This document shows positions 42,605 through 61,670 of a stretch of 64,000 bases of DNA, one piece after another. How positions within the stretch are numbered: position 1 is the stretch's first letter; each line of letters begins with the position of its first letter. Source of the DNA: Allokutzneria sp. NRRL B-24872 (lineage in GTDB: Bacteria; Actinomycetota; Actinomycetes; Mycobacteriales; Pseudonocardiaceae). The notes beneath the pieces were generated by a model. That model was given only the letters and a program-made list of their open reading frames with translations. It had not been told where the DNA came from and did no database searches. Made by a program: the position numbers and the translations under genes. Location of the stretch: assembly GCF_002155965.1 (NCBI RefSeq), contig NZ_MUMH01000085.1:1-64000 (forward strand). Reading direction: 5' to 3'.

Positions 42605-45600
42605 ATGGCGAGGGTGAGCGCTGAGGAGAGGCTGCGCGGCTATCTCAAGCGCGTGACCGGGGAACTGCTGGACACGCGCAAGCGTCTTGAGGCCGCCGAG
42701 AACGACGAGCCGATCGCGATCGTGGGCATGGCCTGCCGCTTCCCCGGCGGGGTCGACTCGCCCGAGCAGCTGTGGGAGCTGGTGCTGCGCGGCGGCACCG
42801 GCATCACCGACGGCCCGGCCGATCGCGGCTGGCCCACGGGCAACGGCGTGCTGCGCGGGGGTTTCCTGCACGACGCCGCCGACTTCGACGCCGAGTTCTT
42901 CGAGATCTCCCCGCGCGAGGCCATCGCGATGGACCCGCAGCACCGGTTGCTGCTGGAGTCCGCGTGGGAGGCGTTGGAGCGCGCCGGGATCGCCGCCGAC
43001 GACCTGCGCGGCACCGACACCGGTGTCTACATCGGCATGATGGCGGGCGACTACGCCAGCCGCTTCGGCCACGCGGGCTTCGAAGGTTTCTTCCTCAACG
43101 GCAACGGCGGCAGCATCGCCTCCGGCCGGATCGCCTACGCGCTCGGTCTGCACGGTCCCGCCGTCACCGTGGACACCGCGTGCTCCTCGACCCTGGTGGC
43201 ACTGCACGACGCCTGCCGCGCGCTCCGCCGCCAGGAGTGCTCGACCGCACTGGTCGGCGGCGTGTCGGTGATGTCGACGCCCGCGCTGCTGGAGGAGTTC
43301 AGCCGCCAGGGCGGGCTCGCCGAGGACGGGCACTGCAAGCCCTTCGCCGCCGCGGCCGACGGGACCTCCTTCTCCGAGGGCGTCGCCATGGTTGTGGTGC
43401 AACGACTTTCCGACGCGGTCAAGGCCGGGCGCGAGGTGCTGGCGGTCGTCACGGGCTCGGCGGTGAACTCCGACGGCGCCTCCAACGGCCTCACCGCGCC
43501 CAACGGCGCCGCGCAGGAGCAGGTCATCCGCAGCGCGCTCGCCTCGGCCCGGCTCACCCCGGACCAGGTGGACGTCGTCGAGGCGCACGGGACCGGGACC
43601 ACGCTCGGCGATCCGATCGAGGCCAGGGCGCTGCTGGCGACCTACGGCGCGCGCCGTCGTGACGGACGGCCGCTGCTGCTGGGCTCGGTGAAGTCCAACA
43701 TCGGCCACACCCAGTCGGCGGCGGGCCTGGCCGGAGTGATCAAGATGGTGCTCGCGCTGCGCGCCGGGATCGCTCCGCCGACGCTCGGGATCGACGCGCC
43801 CAGCCCGCACGTCGACTGGTCCAGCGGTGCGGTGCGCCTGCTGACCGAGGCGGTCGCGTGGCCCGCCGGTGACGAACCCCGCCGTGCCGCCGTGTCCTCG
43901 TTCAGCCTCAGCGGTACCAACGCCCACGTGGTACTCGAACACACCCCTGTGCCCGCCGCGGACGCAGAACCGGCGCACGCCGAAGTCCCGATCGTCGTGT
44001 CGGCAAAGAGCGCGGCAGCGCTGCGCGCGAGTGCCGCGCGGCTTCTGTCCTTTGTGGACAAGCCGGTGGACGTGGGTTTCTCGCTGGCCAGCGGAAGGTC
44101 CGCGCTGCGGCACCGCGCGGTGATCGCGGGCGGCGTGCTGCGCGACGGGCTCGCGGCGCTGGCCAACGGTGAGACGGCGTCCAATCTGGTTCTGGGTACC
44201 GCCGCCAGCCGCAAGCCCGGCGCGGTGTTCGTCTTCCCCGGGCAAGGTCACCAGTGGGCCGGGATGGGTGCGGCTCTGCTGACGGAGTCCCGGGTGTTCG
44301 CGGCCAAGGTCCGCGAGTGCGACGAGGCCTTCCTGCCGCACCTGGGCTGGTCGGTCACCGAGGTGCTGCGCGGCTCGCGCGGTCTCGACGGCGACGAGGT
44401 CGTGCAGCCCGTGCTGTTCACGATGATGGTTGCCCTCGCAGAGGTGTGGCGTGCGCACGGAGTGCTGCCCAGCGCCGTCGTGGGGCACAGCCAGGGCGAG
44501 ATCGCGGCGGCGCACGTGGCGGGCGCACTGTCCCTTGTGGACGCCGCACGCATGGTCGCCGCGCGCAGCCGGTTGATCCAGCAGCGCCTCACCGGGCGCG
44601 GCGGGATGTTGTCCGTGGCGCGCCCGGCCGACGAAGTGACTGAGCTGATTTCTCCTTGGGGCGACAAGCTTTCCGTGTCCGCCCTCAACGGCCCGTCATC
44701 GACGGCGGTCTCCGGGGAGCTCGCCGTGCTCGCCGAACTGGAGGCGGCCTGCGAGGCGTCCGGCACGCGGACGCGCAAGATCGACATCGGCTACGCGGCG
44801 CACTCGCCCCAGGTCGACGCCGTGGAAGCGGAGATGCGCGCGGCCATCGGCGTGATCGAGCCCGGCGAGCTGAGCGTCCCGTTCTGTTCGACCGCCACCC
44901 AGGAGGCGGACTTCTCCCAGGACTACTGGTGGGCGAACATGCGCCAGCCCGTCGACTTCGTGGGCGCGGTGGCGAGGTTGGTCGCGGACGGCCACCACAC
45001 GTTCGTCGAGTGCAGCGCGCACCCCGTGCTCACCTACGGCATCGACGAGCTGGACGAAACCCGGGTCACCGGCACGTTGCGCCGGGAGGACGGCGGGCTC
45101 GCGCGTTTCCACAGGTCGCTCGCTGAGCTGTACGTGCGTGGCCTGCCCGTCAACTGGTCCGTCGCCTTCGCGGGCAGCGGTGCGCGAAGGGTCGACCTGC
45201 CGACGTATCCCTTTCAACGCAAACGTTTCTGGCTCGACGCGAGTGCGGCCCCCGGCGATGTGCGCGCGGTCGGCCTGACGCCGTCGGAGCATCCTGTGCT
45301 CGGCGCCGTCGTGGACCGGGCAGACGGCGACCTGGTGCTCCTCGGCAGGCTTTCCACGGCAACGCATCCGTGGCTGGCCGATCACGCGGTGGCCGGGACC
45401 GTGCTCGTGCCCGGCACCGCGCTCGTGGAGATGGCCGCTGCCGCTGGCGCGCGTAGCGGGTTGGGCGCGGTGGAGGAGCTGACCCTGCACGCACCGCTTG
45501 TGCTGCAAGGTGATGTGGCCCTACAGGTGCTCGTGCGTGATCATCGGGTGGAGCTGTACTCGCGGCCTGCCGAGACCGACGAGCCCTGGGCGAAGCACGC

Positions 45601-47650
45601 GACGGGTACCTTGGCCGTGGCAGAGCCGCAGGAGGATGATCTCCGTGCGTGGCCGCCGCAAGGTGCTGAAGCGGTCGACGTCGCCGACGCCTACACGCGG
45701 CTGGCGGACCTCGGGTACCAATACGGTCCGGCGTTCCAGGGCCTGCGTGCCGCGTGGACTCGCGGGAACGAGGTCTTCGCGCAGGTCGAAGCGCCCCCAG
45801 CAGCCGGTTTCGCGCTGCACCCCGCCGCGCTCGACGCCTCGCTGCACGCGTTGCTGGTGACCGGCGGCGAGGTGCGCCCACAGCTTCCCTTTGCGTGGCA
45901 AGGTGTTTCGTTCCAAGGGACCCCGGGCGAGGGGCCGTTGCGCGTGCGGATCACCCGGCGCGGTGAGGACGAGATCGCGCTGCTGGTCGCCGATTCCACT
46001 GGCACGGCGGTCGCGTCGGTCACCTCGCTGGTCACCCGGCCGATGCGGCTCGGTGTGGGTGACGCGCTCTTCCGCCTTGAATGGCAGGAGTCCACGGCTC
46101 AGGTTTCGTTGGAGGGACTGGAGTTCGTCGCGATCGACACCTCCGTTGACCTCCGGGCCGTGCTCGCCGACGCGTTGGCGCGCGTGCAGGAGTGGATCTC
46201 CGGAGACCACGCGGAGCGCCTGGTGGTCATGGCGCCGAGCGTGGACCCCGTCGGGGCGGCGGTGTGGGGGCTCGTGCGCTCGGCGCAGTCGGAGCACCCG
46301 GGCCGTTTCGTGCTGTTGGACAGCGACGCCGGAGCCGTGGCGCTTCCCGTCGGCGAGCCGCAGGTGTTGGTGCGCAAAGGAGTCACGCACGTCGCGCGCC
46401 TCGCTCCGGTGCGACCCACGACGACGAGCCCCGAACCCGTCGAGAGCGTGCTGATCACCGGCGGGCTCGGCGCGCTCGGCTCGACGATGGCGAAGCACCT
46501 CGTGGCTGAGCGCGCTACCAAGCGCGTGGTGCTCCTCGGCCGTCGCGGAGCGGACACGCCGGGCGCGGCCGAACTCGTCGCTGAGCTGGGCGCGGAGGTC
46601 GCGGTGGTGACGTGCGACGCCGCCGACCGCGACGCGCTCGCGAAAGTCCTCGCGGATCACCCGGTCACGACGGTGATCCACGCGGCCGGTGTGTTGGACG
46701 ATGGCGTGATCACCGACCAGAGCCCGGAGCGGCTTGAGCGTGTCCTGAAGTCCAAGGTGGACATTGCGATCAACTTGCACGAACTCGCACCCGACGCCGA
46801 CCTGGTGCTGTTCTCCTCGCTCTCCGGAGTGCTCGGCGGCGCTGGCCAAGCCGGGTACGCGGCGGCCAACGCGTTCCTGGACGCGCTCGCGAAGCATCGG
46901 CGCGCCAACGGTCAGCGGGGGCAATCGCTTGCCTGGGGCTCGTGGAGCGGTGGGCTCGCCAGCGGAGTCCAGGAACGGCTCGCGTCGGCGGGACTGCTGC
47001 CGCTGAGCGACGCCGAGGGAACCGCGCTGTTCGACCTGGCGTCCACTGTGGACGAAGCGGCCCTCGTTCCCGCTCGCCTCAACATGTCCGTGCTCCGCGC
47101 GGTCGCGGCCAACGACGAGTTGCCGCCGGTGCTGAGCGGCCTGGTGCGCGTCCAACGGCACGAGCCCGAGCGGTCGGTGGAGCTGGCCGGGCTGAGCGAG
47201 CAGGACCAGCTGGCGGTGTTGCTGGACCTGGTCGGCGCGCGCGTCGCGTCGGTGCTCGGCCACACCTCCGAGGTGGTCGAACCGGATCGCCCGTTCAAGG
47301 AACTCGGTTTCGACTCGCTCACGGCGGTCGAACTGCGCAACCGGATCAGCACCGCGACCGGGCTGAAACTGCCCGCGACGCTGGTCTTCGACTACCCGAC
47401 GCCCGAGGTGCTGGCCGCGCACCTGCGCGCGGAACTGGTCACCGAACCCGCCGCTGCGGCGGACGCGGTGGGCTCGACCGTGGCGCACCTGCGTTCGGTC
47501 GCCGGCGGCTTGGACGAGGCCGAGCGCGCCGACCTGGCGCGGCGGCTGCGGGACCTGGCGCGCGAGTGGACCCCCGCGACCAGCACGGTCGCCACCGGCA
47601 GCGCCGACGAGATCTTCGCCCTGCTCGACGAACAGCTTGAGATGAACTGA
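42605..47650 (+). CDS. Single-module type I PKS, KS-AT-DH-KR-ACP (predicted module 7)
   Basis: A 1681-residue extension module. The N-terminal docking helix ([20 protein letters not shown]) belongs to the class expected to accept the tail of the 25419-35288 protein. KS Cys193 is present. The AT begins at about 540 with GHSQG (Ser629) and a VVQ upstream motif like methylmalonyl ATs, but the specificity box reads YAAH (at about 730) instead of YASH, so the extender unit is uncertain. The DH has the intact [10 protein letters not shown] motif (His927). The KR (about 1282) has LDD (B-type) and the catalytic Tyr (QAGYAAAN). ACP Ser1571 is present. It should add an alkene. The C-terminal docking tail is [14 protein letters not shown]. 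The start could instead be GTG 42614; neither has a strong ribosome site. It is the first gene of the second plus-strand operon. Confidence 0.94.
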   Translation: MARVSAEERLRGYLKRVTGELLDTRKRLEAAENDEPIAIVGMACRFPGGVDSPEQLWELVLRGGTGITDGPADRGWPTGNGVLRGGFLHDAADFDAEFFEISPREAIAMDPQHRLLLESAWEALERAGIAADDLRGTDTGVYIGMMAGDYASRFGHAGFEGFFLNGNGGSIASGRIAYALGLHGPAVTVDTACSSTLVALHDACRALRRQECSTALVGGVSVMSTPALLEEFSRQGGLAEDGHCKPFAAAADGTSFSEGVAMVVVQRLSDAVKAGREVLAVVTGSAVNSDGASNGLTAPNGAAQEQVIRSALASARLTPDQVDVVEAHGTGTTLGDPIEARALLATYGARRRDGRPLLLGSVKSNIGHTQSAAGLAGVIKMVLALRAGIAPPTLGIDAPSPHVDWSSGAVRLLTEAVAWPAGDEPRRAAVSSFSLSGTNAHVVLEHTPVPAADAEPAHAEVPIVVSAKSAAALRASAARLLSFVDKPVDVGFSLASGRSALRHRAVIAGGVLRDGLAALANGETASNLVLGTAASRKPGAVFVFPGQGHQWAGMGAALLTESRVFAAKVRECDEAFLPHLGWSVTEVLRGSRGLDGDEVVQPVLFTMMVALAEVWRAHGVLPSAVVGHSQGEIAAAHVAGALSLVDAARMVAARSRLIQQRLTGRGGMLSVARPADEVTELISPWGDKLSVSALNGPSSTAVSGELAVLAELEAACEASGTRTRKIDIGYAAHSPQVDAVEAEMRAAIGVIEPGELSVPFCSTATQEADFSQDYWWANMRQPVDFVGAVARLVADGHHTFVECSAHPVLTYGIDELDETRVTGTLRREDGGLARFHRSLAELYVRGLPVNWSVAFAGSGARRVDLPTYPFQRKRFWLDASAAPGDVRAVGLTPSEHPVLGAVVDRADGDLVLLGRLSTATHPWLADHAVAGTVLVPGTALVEMAAAAGARSGLGAVEELTLHAPLVLQGDVALQVLVRDHRVELYSRPAETDEPWAKHATGTLAVAEPQEDDLRAWPPQGAEAVDVADAYTRLADLGYQYGPAFQGLRAAWTRGNEVFAQVEAPPAAGFALHPAALDASLHALLVTGGEVRPQLPFAWQGVSFQGTPGEGPLRVRITRRGEDEIALLVADSTGTAVASVTSLVTRPMRLGVGDALFRLEWQESTAQVSLEGLEFVAIDTSVDLRAVLADALARVQEWISGDHAERLVVMAPSVDPVGAAVWGLVRSAQSEHPGRFVLLDSDAGAVALPVGEPQVLVRKGVTHVARLAPVRPTTTSPEPVESVLITGGLGALGSTMAKHLVAERATKRVVLLGRRGADTPGAAELVAELGAEVAVVTCDAADRDALAKVLADHPVTTVIHAAGVLDDGVITDQSPERLERVLKSKVDIAINLHELAPDADLVLFSSLSGVLGGAGQAGYAAANAFLDALAKHRRANGQRGQSLAWGSWSGGLASGVQERLASAGLLPLSDAEGTALFDLASTVDEAALVPARLNMSVLRAVAANDELPPVLSGLVRVQRHEPERSVELAGLSEQDQLAVLLDLVGARVASVLGHTSEVVEPDRPFKELGFDSLTAVELRNRISTATGLKLPATLVFDYPTPEVLAAHLRAELVTEPAAAADAVGSTVAHLRSVAGGLDEAERADLARRLRDLAREWTPATSTVATGSADEIFALLDEQLEMN

Positions 47651-47656
47651 AGGTGG
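47650..47656 (+). promoter_or_regulatory. Ribosome binding site for the PKS-NRPS gene
   Basis: AAGGTGG, overlapping the upstream stop and eight bases before ATG 47665. It favours that ATG over the in-frame GTG at 47653, which lies inside the site. Confidence 0.6.
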
Positions 47657-47664
47657 GAAACGGG

Positions 47665-56478
<8,814 letters not shown>

Positions 56479-56506
56479 CAGCACTTCCCGACCCGGAGGC
56501 TCACCC

Positions 56507-56938
56507 ATGGCGCCCGTCACCGGCTCCATCTCCATCGACGCCGAGCCCGCTGCCGTCATCGGCATCCTGCTCGACGTCGCCAAGTACCCGTCCTGGCAGA
56601 GCGGTTACGACAAGATCGAGATCCACGAGACCGACGAGCGGGGCCGCCCCGTGCTGGTCAAGTGGTACGTCTCGGCGATGGGGCAGAAGGCGTCGCACCA
56701 GGTGCGCTACAGCTACTCCGGGGAGGACGCCTACGAGTTCCACCTGGACTCCAGCGAGGTCACCACGAAGTACGACTTCACCTGCGCGGTCACCGCGACC
56801 GGCGGCGGCAGCGAGGTCACGGCCAGCCAGGAGATCGCGCTGAAGTGGCCGATGCCCAAGCGGCTGCTGGAGAAGATGTGCCGCAAGGGCATCGACGGCC
56901 TGCTGACCGCGCTCAAGTCGCGCGCGGAGGGGAACTAG
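56507..56938 (+). CDS. SRPBCC/START-like small protein (polyketide cyclase/COQ10 type)
   Basis: A 143-residue protein. The pattern begins with a beta strand (APVTGSISIDAEPAAV), then a helix with the KYPSW motif, several strands, and a long C-terminal helix. This fits the helix-grip SRPBCC fold that binds hydrophobic ligands; coenzyme Q-binding proteins and polyketide cyclases belong to it. GGAGG at 56494-56498 precedes ATG 56507. It sits directly after the NRPS gene, which has no thioesterase, and two bases before the exporter gene. It is therefore a candidate for assisting ring closure, product release or product carriage. No catalytic residues can be assigned from sequence alone, so the cyclase role is inference. 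Confidence 0.75.
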   Translation: MAPVTGSISIDAEPAAVIGILLDVAKYPSWQSGYDKIEIHETDERGRPVLVKWYVSAMGQKASHQVRYSYSGEDAYEFHLDSSEVTTKYDFTCAVTATGGGSEVTASQEIALKWPMPKRLLEKMCRKGIDGLLTALKSRAEGN

Positions 56939-56939
56939 C

Positions 56940-58394
56940 GTGACGACGGCACCGGCCGCGCTCGATCGCGCGTCGTGGCGGGCGGCCGGGGCGGTGGTGA
57001 TCGGCTCGTTCATGGCGGTGCTGGACTCCACGGTGGTCAACATCGCCCTGCCCGAGCTCACCACCGGGTTCCAGACCTCCTTCGCCACGATCCAGTGGGT
57101 GGTGACCGGCTACCTGCTGGCGCTGGCCATGGCCATCCCGGTGACCGGGTGGGCGGCCGACCGCTTCGGCGCGCGCCGGGTCTACCTGCTCGCGCTGGTC
57201 CTGTTCACCGCGGGCTCGGCGCTGGCGGGGCTCGCGTGGGACGTGGGTTCGCTGGTCGTCTTCCGCGTCCTGCAAGGCTTCGCGGGCGGGTTGCTGGGGC
57301 CAGCCGGTACCGCGATCCTTGTCCGGCTCGCAGGCCCTGATCAGGTCGGCAAGGTGATGGGCGTGCTCGGCGTGCCCATGCTGCTCGGCCCGATCAGCGG
57401 CCCGATCCTGGGCGGCTGGCTGGTCGACGTCGCGGGCTGGCGCGCGCTGTTCCTGATCAACGTGCCGATCGGCGTGGTGGCACTGGTGATCTCCGCGCGG
57501 GTGCTGCCGGTCGACCCGCCCCGGCCCGCCGGGCGCTTCGACTTCCTCGGCATGCTGCTGCTCTCGCCCGGGTTGGCCGCGCTGATCTTCACCGCGTTCC
57601 TCGCCGCTGGCGGGGCTCCTGCGGCCGTCGTCTGGCCGATCGGCCTGCTGGGCGTCGTCGGCGTGGTCGGATTCGTGCTGCGCGCCAACAGGATTCCTTC
57701 GCCGCTGATCGATCTGGGGTTGTTCCGCGACCGGTCGTTCCGGCTGTCGGTGACAGCACTCGCGCTGTTCGTGATCGGCTTCCTGGGCTCGGCGGTGCTG
57801 TTCCCGGCGTACTTCCTCGTGGTGCGCGGAGAAACCACGCTCACCGCAGGACTGCTGCTGGTACCAAGTGGGCTCGCGGCCCTGTTCACCGTGCCGGTGT
57901 GCGGTGGGCTGGCTGACCGCTTCGGCGTCGGCCGGGTGGTGCTGCCCGGCCTCGTGCTGATCCTCAGCGGCATGGGCGTGTTCACCACCGTGGGCGCCGA
58001 CACCCCGTACTGGCTGTTGCTCGGTGCTCAGTTCCTCATGGGACTCGGTATGGGCGCCACCATGATCCCGTTGATGTCCGAGGCGTTGCGTGCGCTGGCC
58101 ACCACCAAGGCCGCCATGGCGTCCACGGCGCTCAACATCCTCCAGCAGGTGTGCGGCGCCATCGGTTCGGCCGTCATGTCGATGGTGCTCGCTGGGCTGC
58201 TCGCCACCGGCTTCGGCGTTGCCACCGCTGACGGCCAGCTCGCCGCCACCCGGGCCATCGCCGACCCCGGCTCGCGTGTGGCCGCGCTCGGTACGGCCGC
58301 CGACGCCTTCGCCTCGGCCTTCACCGTCTCCCTCGTGGTCGTGGCGCTGTGCCTGGTGCCAGTGATCCCGTTGGCGCGCAAAGGAAAACGATGA
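56940..58394 (+). CDS. MFS drug exporter, DHA2 (14-helix) family
   Basis: A 484-residue integral membrane protein with about 14 predicted helices. The first helix carries the DHA2 motif LDSTVVNIALP. The MFS loop motif GWAADRFGARRV follows helix 2, and a GPISGPILGGWLVD segment matches antiporter motif C. Relatives such as EmrB/QacA export antibiotics by proton antiport. GTG start 56940 follows the upstream TAG by one base, with GAGGGG as ribosome site. It overlaps the next gene by ATGA. Its position at the end of the biosynthetic operon suggests product export and self-protection. Confidence 0.9.
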   Translation: MTTAPAALDRASWRAAGAVVIGSFMAVLDSTVVNIALPELTTGFQTSFATIQWVVTGYLLALAMAIPVTGWAADRFGARRVYLLALVLFTAGSALAGLAWDVGSLVVFRVLQGFAGGLLGPAGTAILVRLAGPDQVGKVMGVLGVPMLLGPISGPILGGWLVDVAGWRALFLINVPIGVVALVISARVLPVDPPRPAGRFDFLGMLLLSPGLAALIFTAFLAAGGAPAAVVWPIGLLGVVGVVGFVLRANRIPSPLIDLGLFRDRSFRLSVTALALFVIGFLGSAVLFPAYFLVVRGETTLTAGLLLVPSGLAALFTVPVCGGLADRFGVGRVVLPGLVLILSGMGVFTTVGADTPYWLLLGAQFLMGLGMGATMIPLMSEALRALATTKAAMASTALNILQQVCGAIGSAVMSMVLAGLLATGFGVATADGQLAATRAIADPGSRVAALGTAADAFASAFTVSLVVVALCLVPVIPLARKGKR

Positions 58395-59788
58395 GGTTCG
58401 TCTCGCTTCTCGCCGCCGGTCTCGGTGTGCTGTTGCTGCTCACGAGCGGGCGCTACGGCTACCACGGCGACGAGCTGTACTTCTGGGCGGCCGGTCAGCA
58501 CCTCGACTGGAGCTACGCCGATCAGCCGCCGCTGCTGCCCCTGCTCGCGCGCCTCATGGACTCCCTGTTCCCCGGCTCGCTCGTGGCGTTTCGCTTGCCC
58601 GCCATCGCTTTCGCTGTCGGCGGGGTCTTCTTCGCGGCGTTGACCGCGCGCGAGCTGGGCGGTTCCCGTCGAGCCCAGGTCCTGACAGCCGCCGCTGTCG
58701 TCGGCTCGCCCGTGCTCGCCACCGGCGGCCACGTCCTGACCACGACCGTCGTCGACTCGTTCCTGTGGATCGTGCTCAGCTGGCTGGTGGTGCGGTGGCT
58801 GCGCCTGCGGACGCCTTCGCTGCTGCTGTGGCTGGGTCTGACGACCGCGATCGCGCTCCAAGCGAAGTACCTCGTGGTCTTCTTCTGGCTCGCCCTCGGC
58901 GCCGCGCTGCTCGTGTTCGGTCCGCGCGAGCCCTTGCGCAGCAAGCACTTCTGGTTCGGTGCGGCGATCGCGGTGCTCACCTCCGTTCCCGCGTTGGTGT
59001 GGCAGGCGAGCCACGGCTGGCCCCAGCTCGGCATGGGCGCGGTCCTCGCCGCACAACCCGATCCCGGCTTCTTCCTGCTGTTGCTCGCCTCCGCCGGTGT
59101 CCTCGGTGCCGCCCTGCTCGGCTATGGCCTGTGGTCCTCGCTGCGCTCGGAGTCGCACCGCTTCCTCGGCGCTGCCTTCGTGATCCTCGCCGTGGTGGTG
59201 TTCTTCGCGTTCGGCCACGGCTACTACCTGGCGGGCATGTTCACCGCGCTCTGGGCCGTTGGCGCCGTCGCGCTCGACCGGTTCCGTTGGGTGCCTTGGG
59301 CCGCGTGGCCCGCTGCGGCGTTGTCGGTGGCCATGGTGGTCGTGCTGCTTCCCGTCCAACCCGTGAGCAGCCTCGCCGACAAGGGCGGTGCCGCCAACGC
59401 CGTCAACACCGAGAGCGTCGGGTGGCCCCAGCTCGTCGACACCGTCGCCACTGCCTATCGTGCAGCTCCTGCGGGTACCTCCATTGTCGCTCACACCTAT
59501 TGGCCCGCAAGCGCTTTGGCCTTCTACGGCCTGTCCCGGGGACTACCCGGCGTGCACAGCCCGCATCGCGGCTTCTGGTACTTCGGCACACCACCGGAAT
59601 CCCCGACCACCCTCTATGTCGGCGGTTCGCAGGCCGATCTCGCCCGCCACTTCACCAGCGTCCGGCAGGTCGCCACCGTGGACAACGGTCTCGGCGTCCG
59701 CAATAACGCGCAGGGCACCCCCGTGTGGCTGTGCGAAGGCCGCCGCGAACCGTGGTCCACGCTCTGGCCCGCCCTGCGCTACCTGTGA
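58391..59788 (+). CDS. GT39/ArnT-like membrane glycosyltransferase
   Basis: A 465-residue polytopic protein. Just after the first helix comes YHGDELYFWAAG (Asp27-Glu28), the acidic pair that in dolichyl- or polyprenyl-phosphate sugar transferases contacts metal and donor. The following ADQPPLLPLLARL segment is typical of actinomycete members annotated as family 39 glycosyltransferases. About ten helices and a C-terminal extracytoplasmic part are predicted. ATG 58391 overlaps the exporter stop by ATGA; an upstream in-frame start would run into that gene. It may glycosylate the exported product or a cell-surface molecule using a lipid-linked sugar. Membership in the biosynthetic pathway is inferred only from the overlap. 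Confidence 0.82.
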   Translation: MRFVSLLAAGLGVLLLLTSGRYGYHGDELYFWAAGQHLDWSYADQPPLLPLLARLMDSLFPGSLVAFRLPAIAFAVGGVFFAALTARELGGSRRAQVLTAAAVVGSPVLATGGHVLTTTVVDSFLWIVLSWLVVRWLRLRTPSLLLWLGLTTAIALQAKYLVVFFWLALGAALLVFGPREPLRSKHFWFGAAIAVLTSVPALVWQASHGWPQLGMGAVLAAQPDPGFFLLLLASAGVLGAALLGYGLWSSLRSESHRFLGAAFVILAVVVFFAFGHGYYLAGMFTALWAVGAVALDRFRWVPWAAWPAAALSVAMVVVLLPVQPVSSLADKGGAANAVNTESVGWPQLVDTVATAYRAAPAGTSIVAHTYWPASALAFYGLSRGLPGVHSPHRGFWYFGTPPESPTTLYVGGSQADLARHFTSVRQVATVDNGLGVRNNAQGTPVWLCEGRREPWSTLWPALRYL

Positions 59789-59825
59789 CCCACCGCCGCC
59801 CAGGAGTTGGAGGTGGACCGTCGGT

Positions 59826-60074
59826 CTAGGCGGAGCCGTGGACCTCGGCCGTTGCCCCGACCTCCGTCAACCGGCGCTTCAGCTCGTCGGCCCGCTGCTT
59901 GGACGTCGCCTCGACGAGCAGCACCGGCGCGTTCTCGATCTTCTCCCGCGCCTCCGCGATGCTCCAACCCGTCGCTTCCCGAACGATCTTGAGGACCGGT
60001 GTCCGCGCCGCTGGGACGTCGAGCAGGACCACGTCGAACTCGTCGCACCCGTCTTCCACGATCTCCACGCCCAC
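59826..60074 (-). CDS. Free-standing ribosomal L7/L12 C-terminal-like domain
   Basis: An 82-residue protein resembling only the C-terminal domain of ribosomal protein L7/L12: EFDVVLLDVP, then VLKIVREATGWSIAEAREKIE, with the VREATG helix and the ENAPVLLVE and RADELKRRLTEVGA segments following the fold order. The L7/L12 dimerisation domain and hinge are absent. In ribosomes this domain recruits translation GTPases; a free copy might bind factors or simply reuse the fold. GTG start 60074 lies four bases after the transporter stop, so it appears to be the last gene of a four-gene minus-strand operon. It is convergent with the GT39 gene; the 37 bases between them hold no strong terminator. Confidence 0.75.
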   Translation of the reverse strand: MGVEIVEDGCDEFDVVLLDVPAARTPVLKIVREATGWSIAEAREKIENAPVLLVEATSKQRADELKRRLTEVGATAEVHGSA

Positions 60075-60078
60075 GATG

Positions 60079-61326
60079 CTAAGCGGAAGCCCGGGCGGCC
60101 AGCGCGGCAGCGGCCAGGGCGAGCGCGAAGACGGCGTAGGAGGCGAACAGGCCCCATGTGCTCGCGGAGGACAGCGCTCCGCCGACGGCGCGACCGAGGA
60201 GCTGGCCGGTGCACTCGGCGGTGATCACCGCAGTGGCCAGTTCCGTTGCGGTGAAACCACTTGAGCCCGCGGTGGTGGCCCTGACGTACAGCCCGGGATA
60301 GGCGAGCCCGACGCCGACCCCGCCCAGCCCCCACGCGATCAGCAGCACGGGGAACGAGCCGCCGAACGCGACCACCGCCGTGGCGAGCGCGGTCATGCCG
60401 AGCCCGATCGCCGGGAGATGGGGCGACTTCACCTGTGCGGCGACGAGACTCGTGACGGCCCAGCCCAACGGGGCGGCGCTGAGGACGATCGCGGCTTGGC
60501 CGAGGCCCATCCCGAAGCCATCGGTCAGCAGCACGGTGATCAGGCTGTCCGCGCCGAAGTACCCGATCCCGAACAGCAGCATCGCGCCGAGCGCCGCGGG
60601 CGTTCCGGGTCGCAGGCGCGCGGTCCCCTCGGGCATCAGCGACAGCATCCCGACGACGGTCACGGAGGCCCCGGCGATCGCCAGCGGCCACCACCCCGAG
60701 CTGAGCACCACGCCCAAGGCGCCCAAGGGAATCAGCAACGTCCTGCCCAGCGGGCGCGGCGCGGCGTCGACGGGGGAGCGGACCGCGCGCACGACCAGCA
60801 ACCGTCCAATGAGGACGAACGGCACGGGCAGCAGCAAGGTCCACCGCCAGCCGACGAGCCGTTCCAGGCCGAGGGTCGCGGCGGGGCCGACGAGAGCGGG
60901 CACGATCCACATCGCCGAGGACGCCGCGACCACGCGCACGCGCAGCCGGTCGTCGAGGTGCTGGATCGCCGCGCTGATCCCGAAAACCCCGAGCAGCCCG
61001 CTCGCGGTCCCGGTGCAGAACTGGCCGAGGGCGAACACCCACGCGGTCTGGGCCGTCGCCGCGAGCGCGAGCCCACCGAGGTAGGCGAACATCCCCACGG
61101 CCAGCGTGCCCCGAGCGCCGAAGCGGCTCAGCACGCGGCTGGCCAGCGGAAGCGCGACGAACAACCCCAGCGTCGTCCCGGCGATGAGCAGCGCGAGCTG
61201 GTCCTTGGCGGCCAGGTCCACCGAGACGACGGGCAGCAGGGTCGAGGCGACGAAGCCGGTCACCGCCGCTGCGAACTCGATCGCGACGACGCCGATCGCG
61301 AGCAGCAGTGGACCGGCCCGGCTCAT
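60079..61326 (-). CDS. MFS transporter (about 12 helices)
   Basis: A 415-residue hydrophobic protein with about 12 predicted helices and an MFS-type loop (LASRVLSRFGARGT) after helix 2. It is unrelated in detail to the DHA2 pump at 56940-58394. Start ATG 61326 overlaps the upstream stop by ATGA; the longer in-frame reading upstream is an Arg-rich shadow. It lies between a VOC-fold gene and an L7/L12-like gene under an apparent RHH regulator. This arrangement is typical of small inducible efflux or resistance operons. The substrate is unknown. Confidence 0.85.
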   Translation of the reverse strand: MSRAGPLLLAIGVVAIEFAAAVTGFVASTLLPVVSVDLAAKDQLALLIAGTTLGLFVALPLASRVLSRFGARGTLAVGMFAYLGGLALAATAQTAWVFALGQFCTGTASGLLGVFGISAAIQHLDDRLRVRVVAASSAMWIVPALVGPAATLGLERLVGWRWTLLLPVPFVLIGRLLVVRAVRSPVDAAPRPLGRTLLIPLGALGVVLSSGWWPLAIAGASVTVVGMLSLMPEGTARLRPGTPAALGAMLLFGIGYFGADSLITVLLTDGFGMGLGQAAIVLSAAPLGWAVTSLVAAQVKSPHLPAIGLGMTALATAVVAFGGSFPVLLIAWGLGGVGVGLAYPGLYVRATTAGSSGFTATELATAVITAECTGQLLGRAVGGALSSASTWGLFASYAVFALALAAAALAARASA

Positions 61327-61670
61327 GTGTAGAGCTGCCGGTCGTAGAGGTTGATCTGCACCCACACGCCGTCGGGGTCCTGAACGCGCATCGAGTGCCC
61401 GAAAGCTTCGTCGACCGGCGGCTCGGGCGCGAACCCGGCTGCCCGCAAGCGCTCCGCGACGTCGTCGAGCGGTTCGTCGGCCGCGAAAGCCAGTTCGCAC
61501 CGGCCAGCGTCCTCGGCGGTGCTGCGGTGGATGGCCAGCACGCCGCCGTCGCCGGGCAGTTCGAGCCAGCCGCCGGGGCGTGAGACCGGCCCCAGCTCCA
61601 GGCCGAGCGCGCGGTAGAAGCGCGTCAAGGCCTCGGCGTCACGGGTGTAGCGGATCGGCATCACGCGCAT
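61323..61670 (-). CDS. VOC/glyoxalase-bleomycin resistance-fold protein
   Basis: A 115-residue single-domain protein. It begins [21 protein letters not shown] and contains the late signature FGHSMRVQDPDGVWVQINLY, typical of the vicinal oxygen chelate superfamily. Members include glyoxalases, dioxygenases, drug-binding resistance proteins and fosfomycin-modifying enzymes. A metal-site pair cannot be fixed with confidence. ATG 61670 shares its A with the regulator's stop (TGATG), and its own stop overlaps the transporter start. Candidate roles are drug binding or detoxification. Confidence 0.82.
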   Translation of the reverse strand: MRVMPIRYTRDAEALTRFYRALGLELGPVSRPGGWLELPGDGGVLAIHRSTAEDAGRCELAFAADEPLDDVAERLRAAGFAPEPPVDEAFGHSMRVQDPDGVWVQINLYDRQLYT

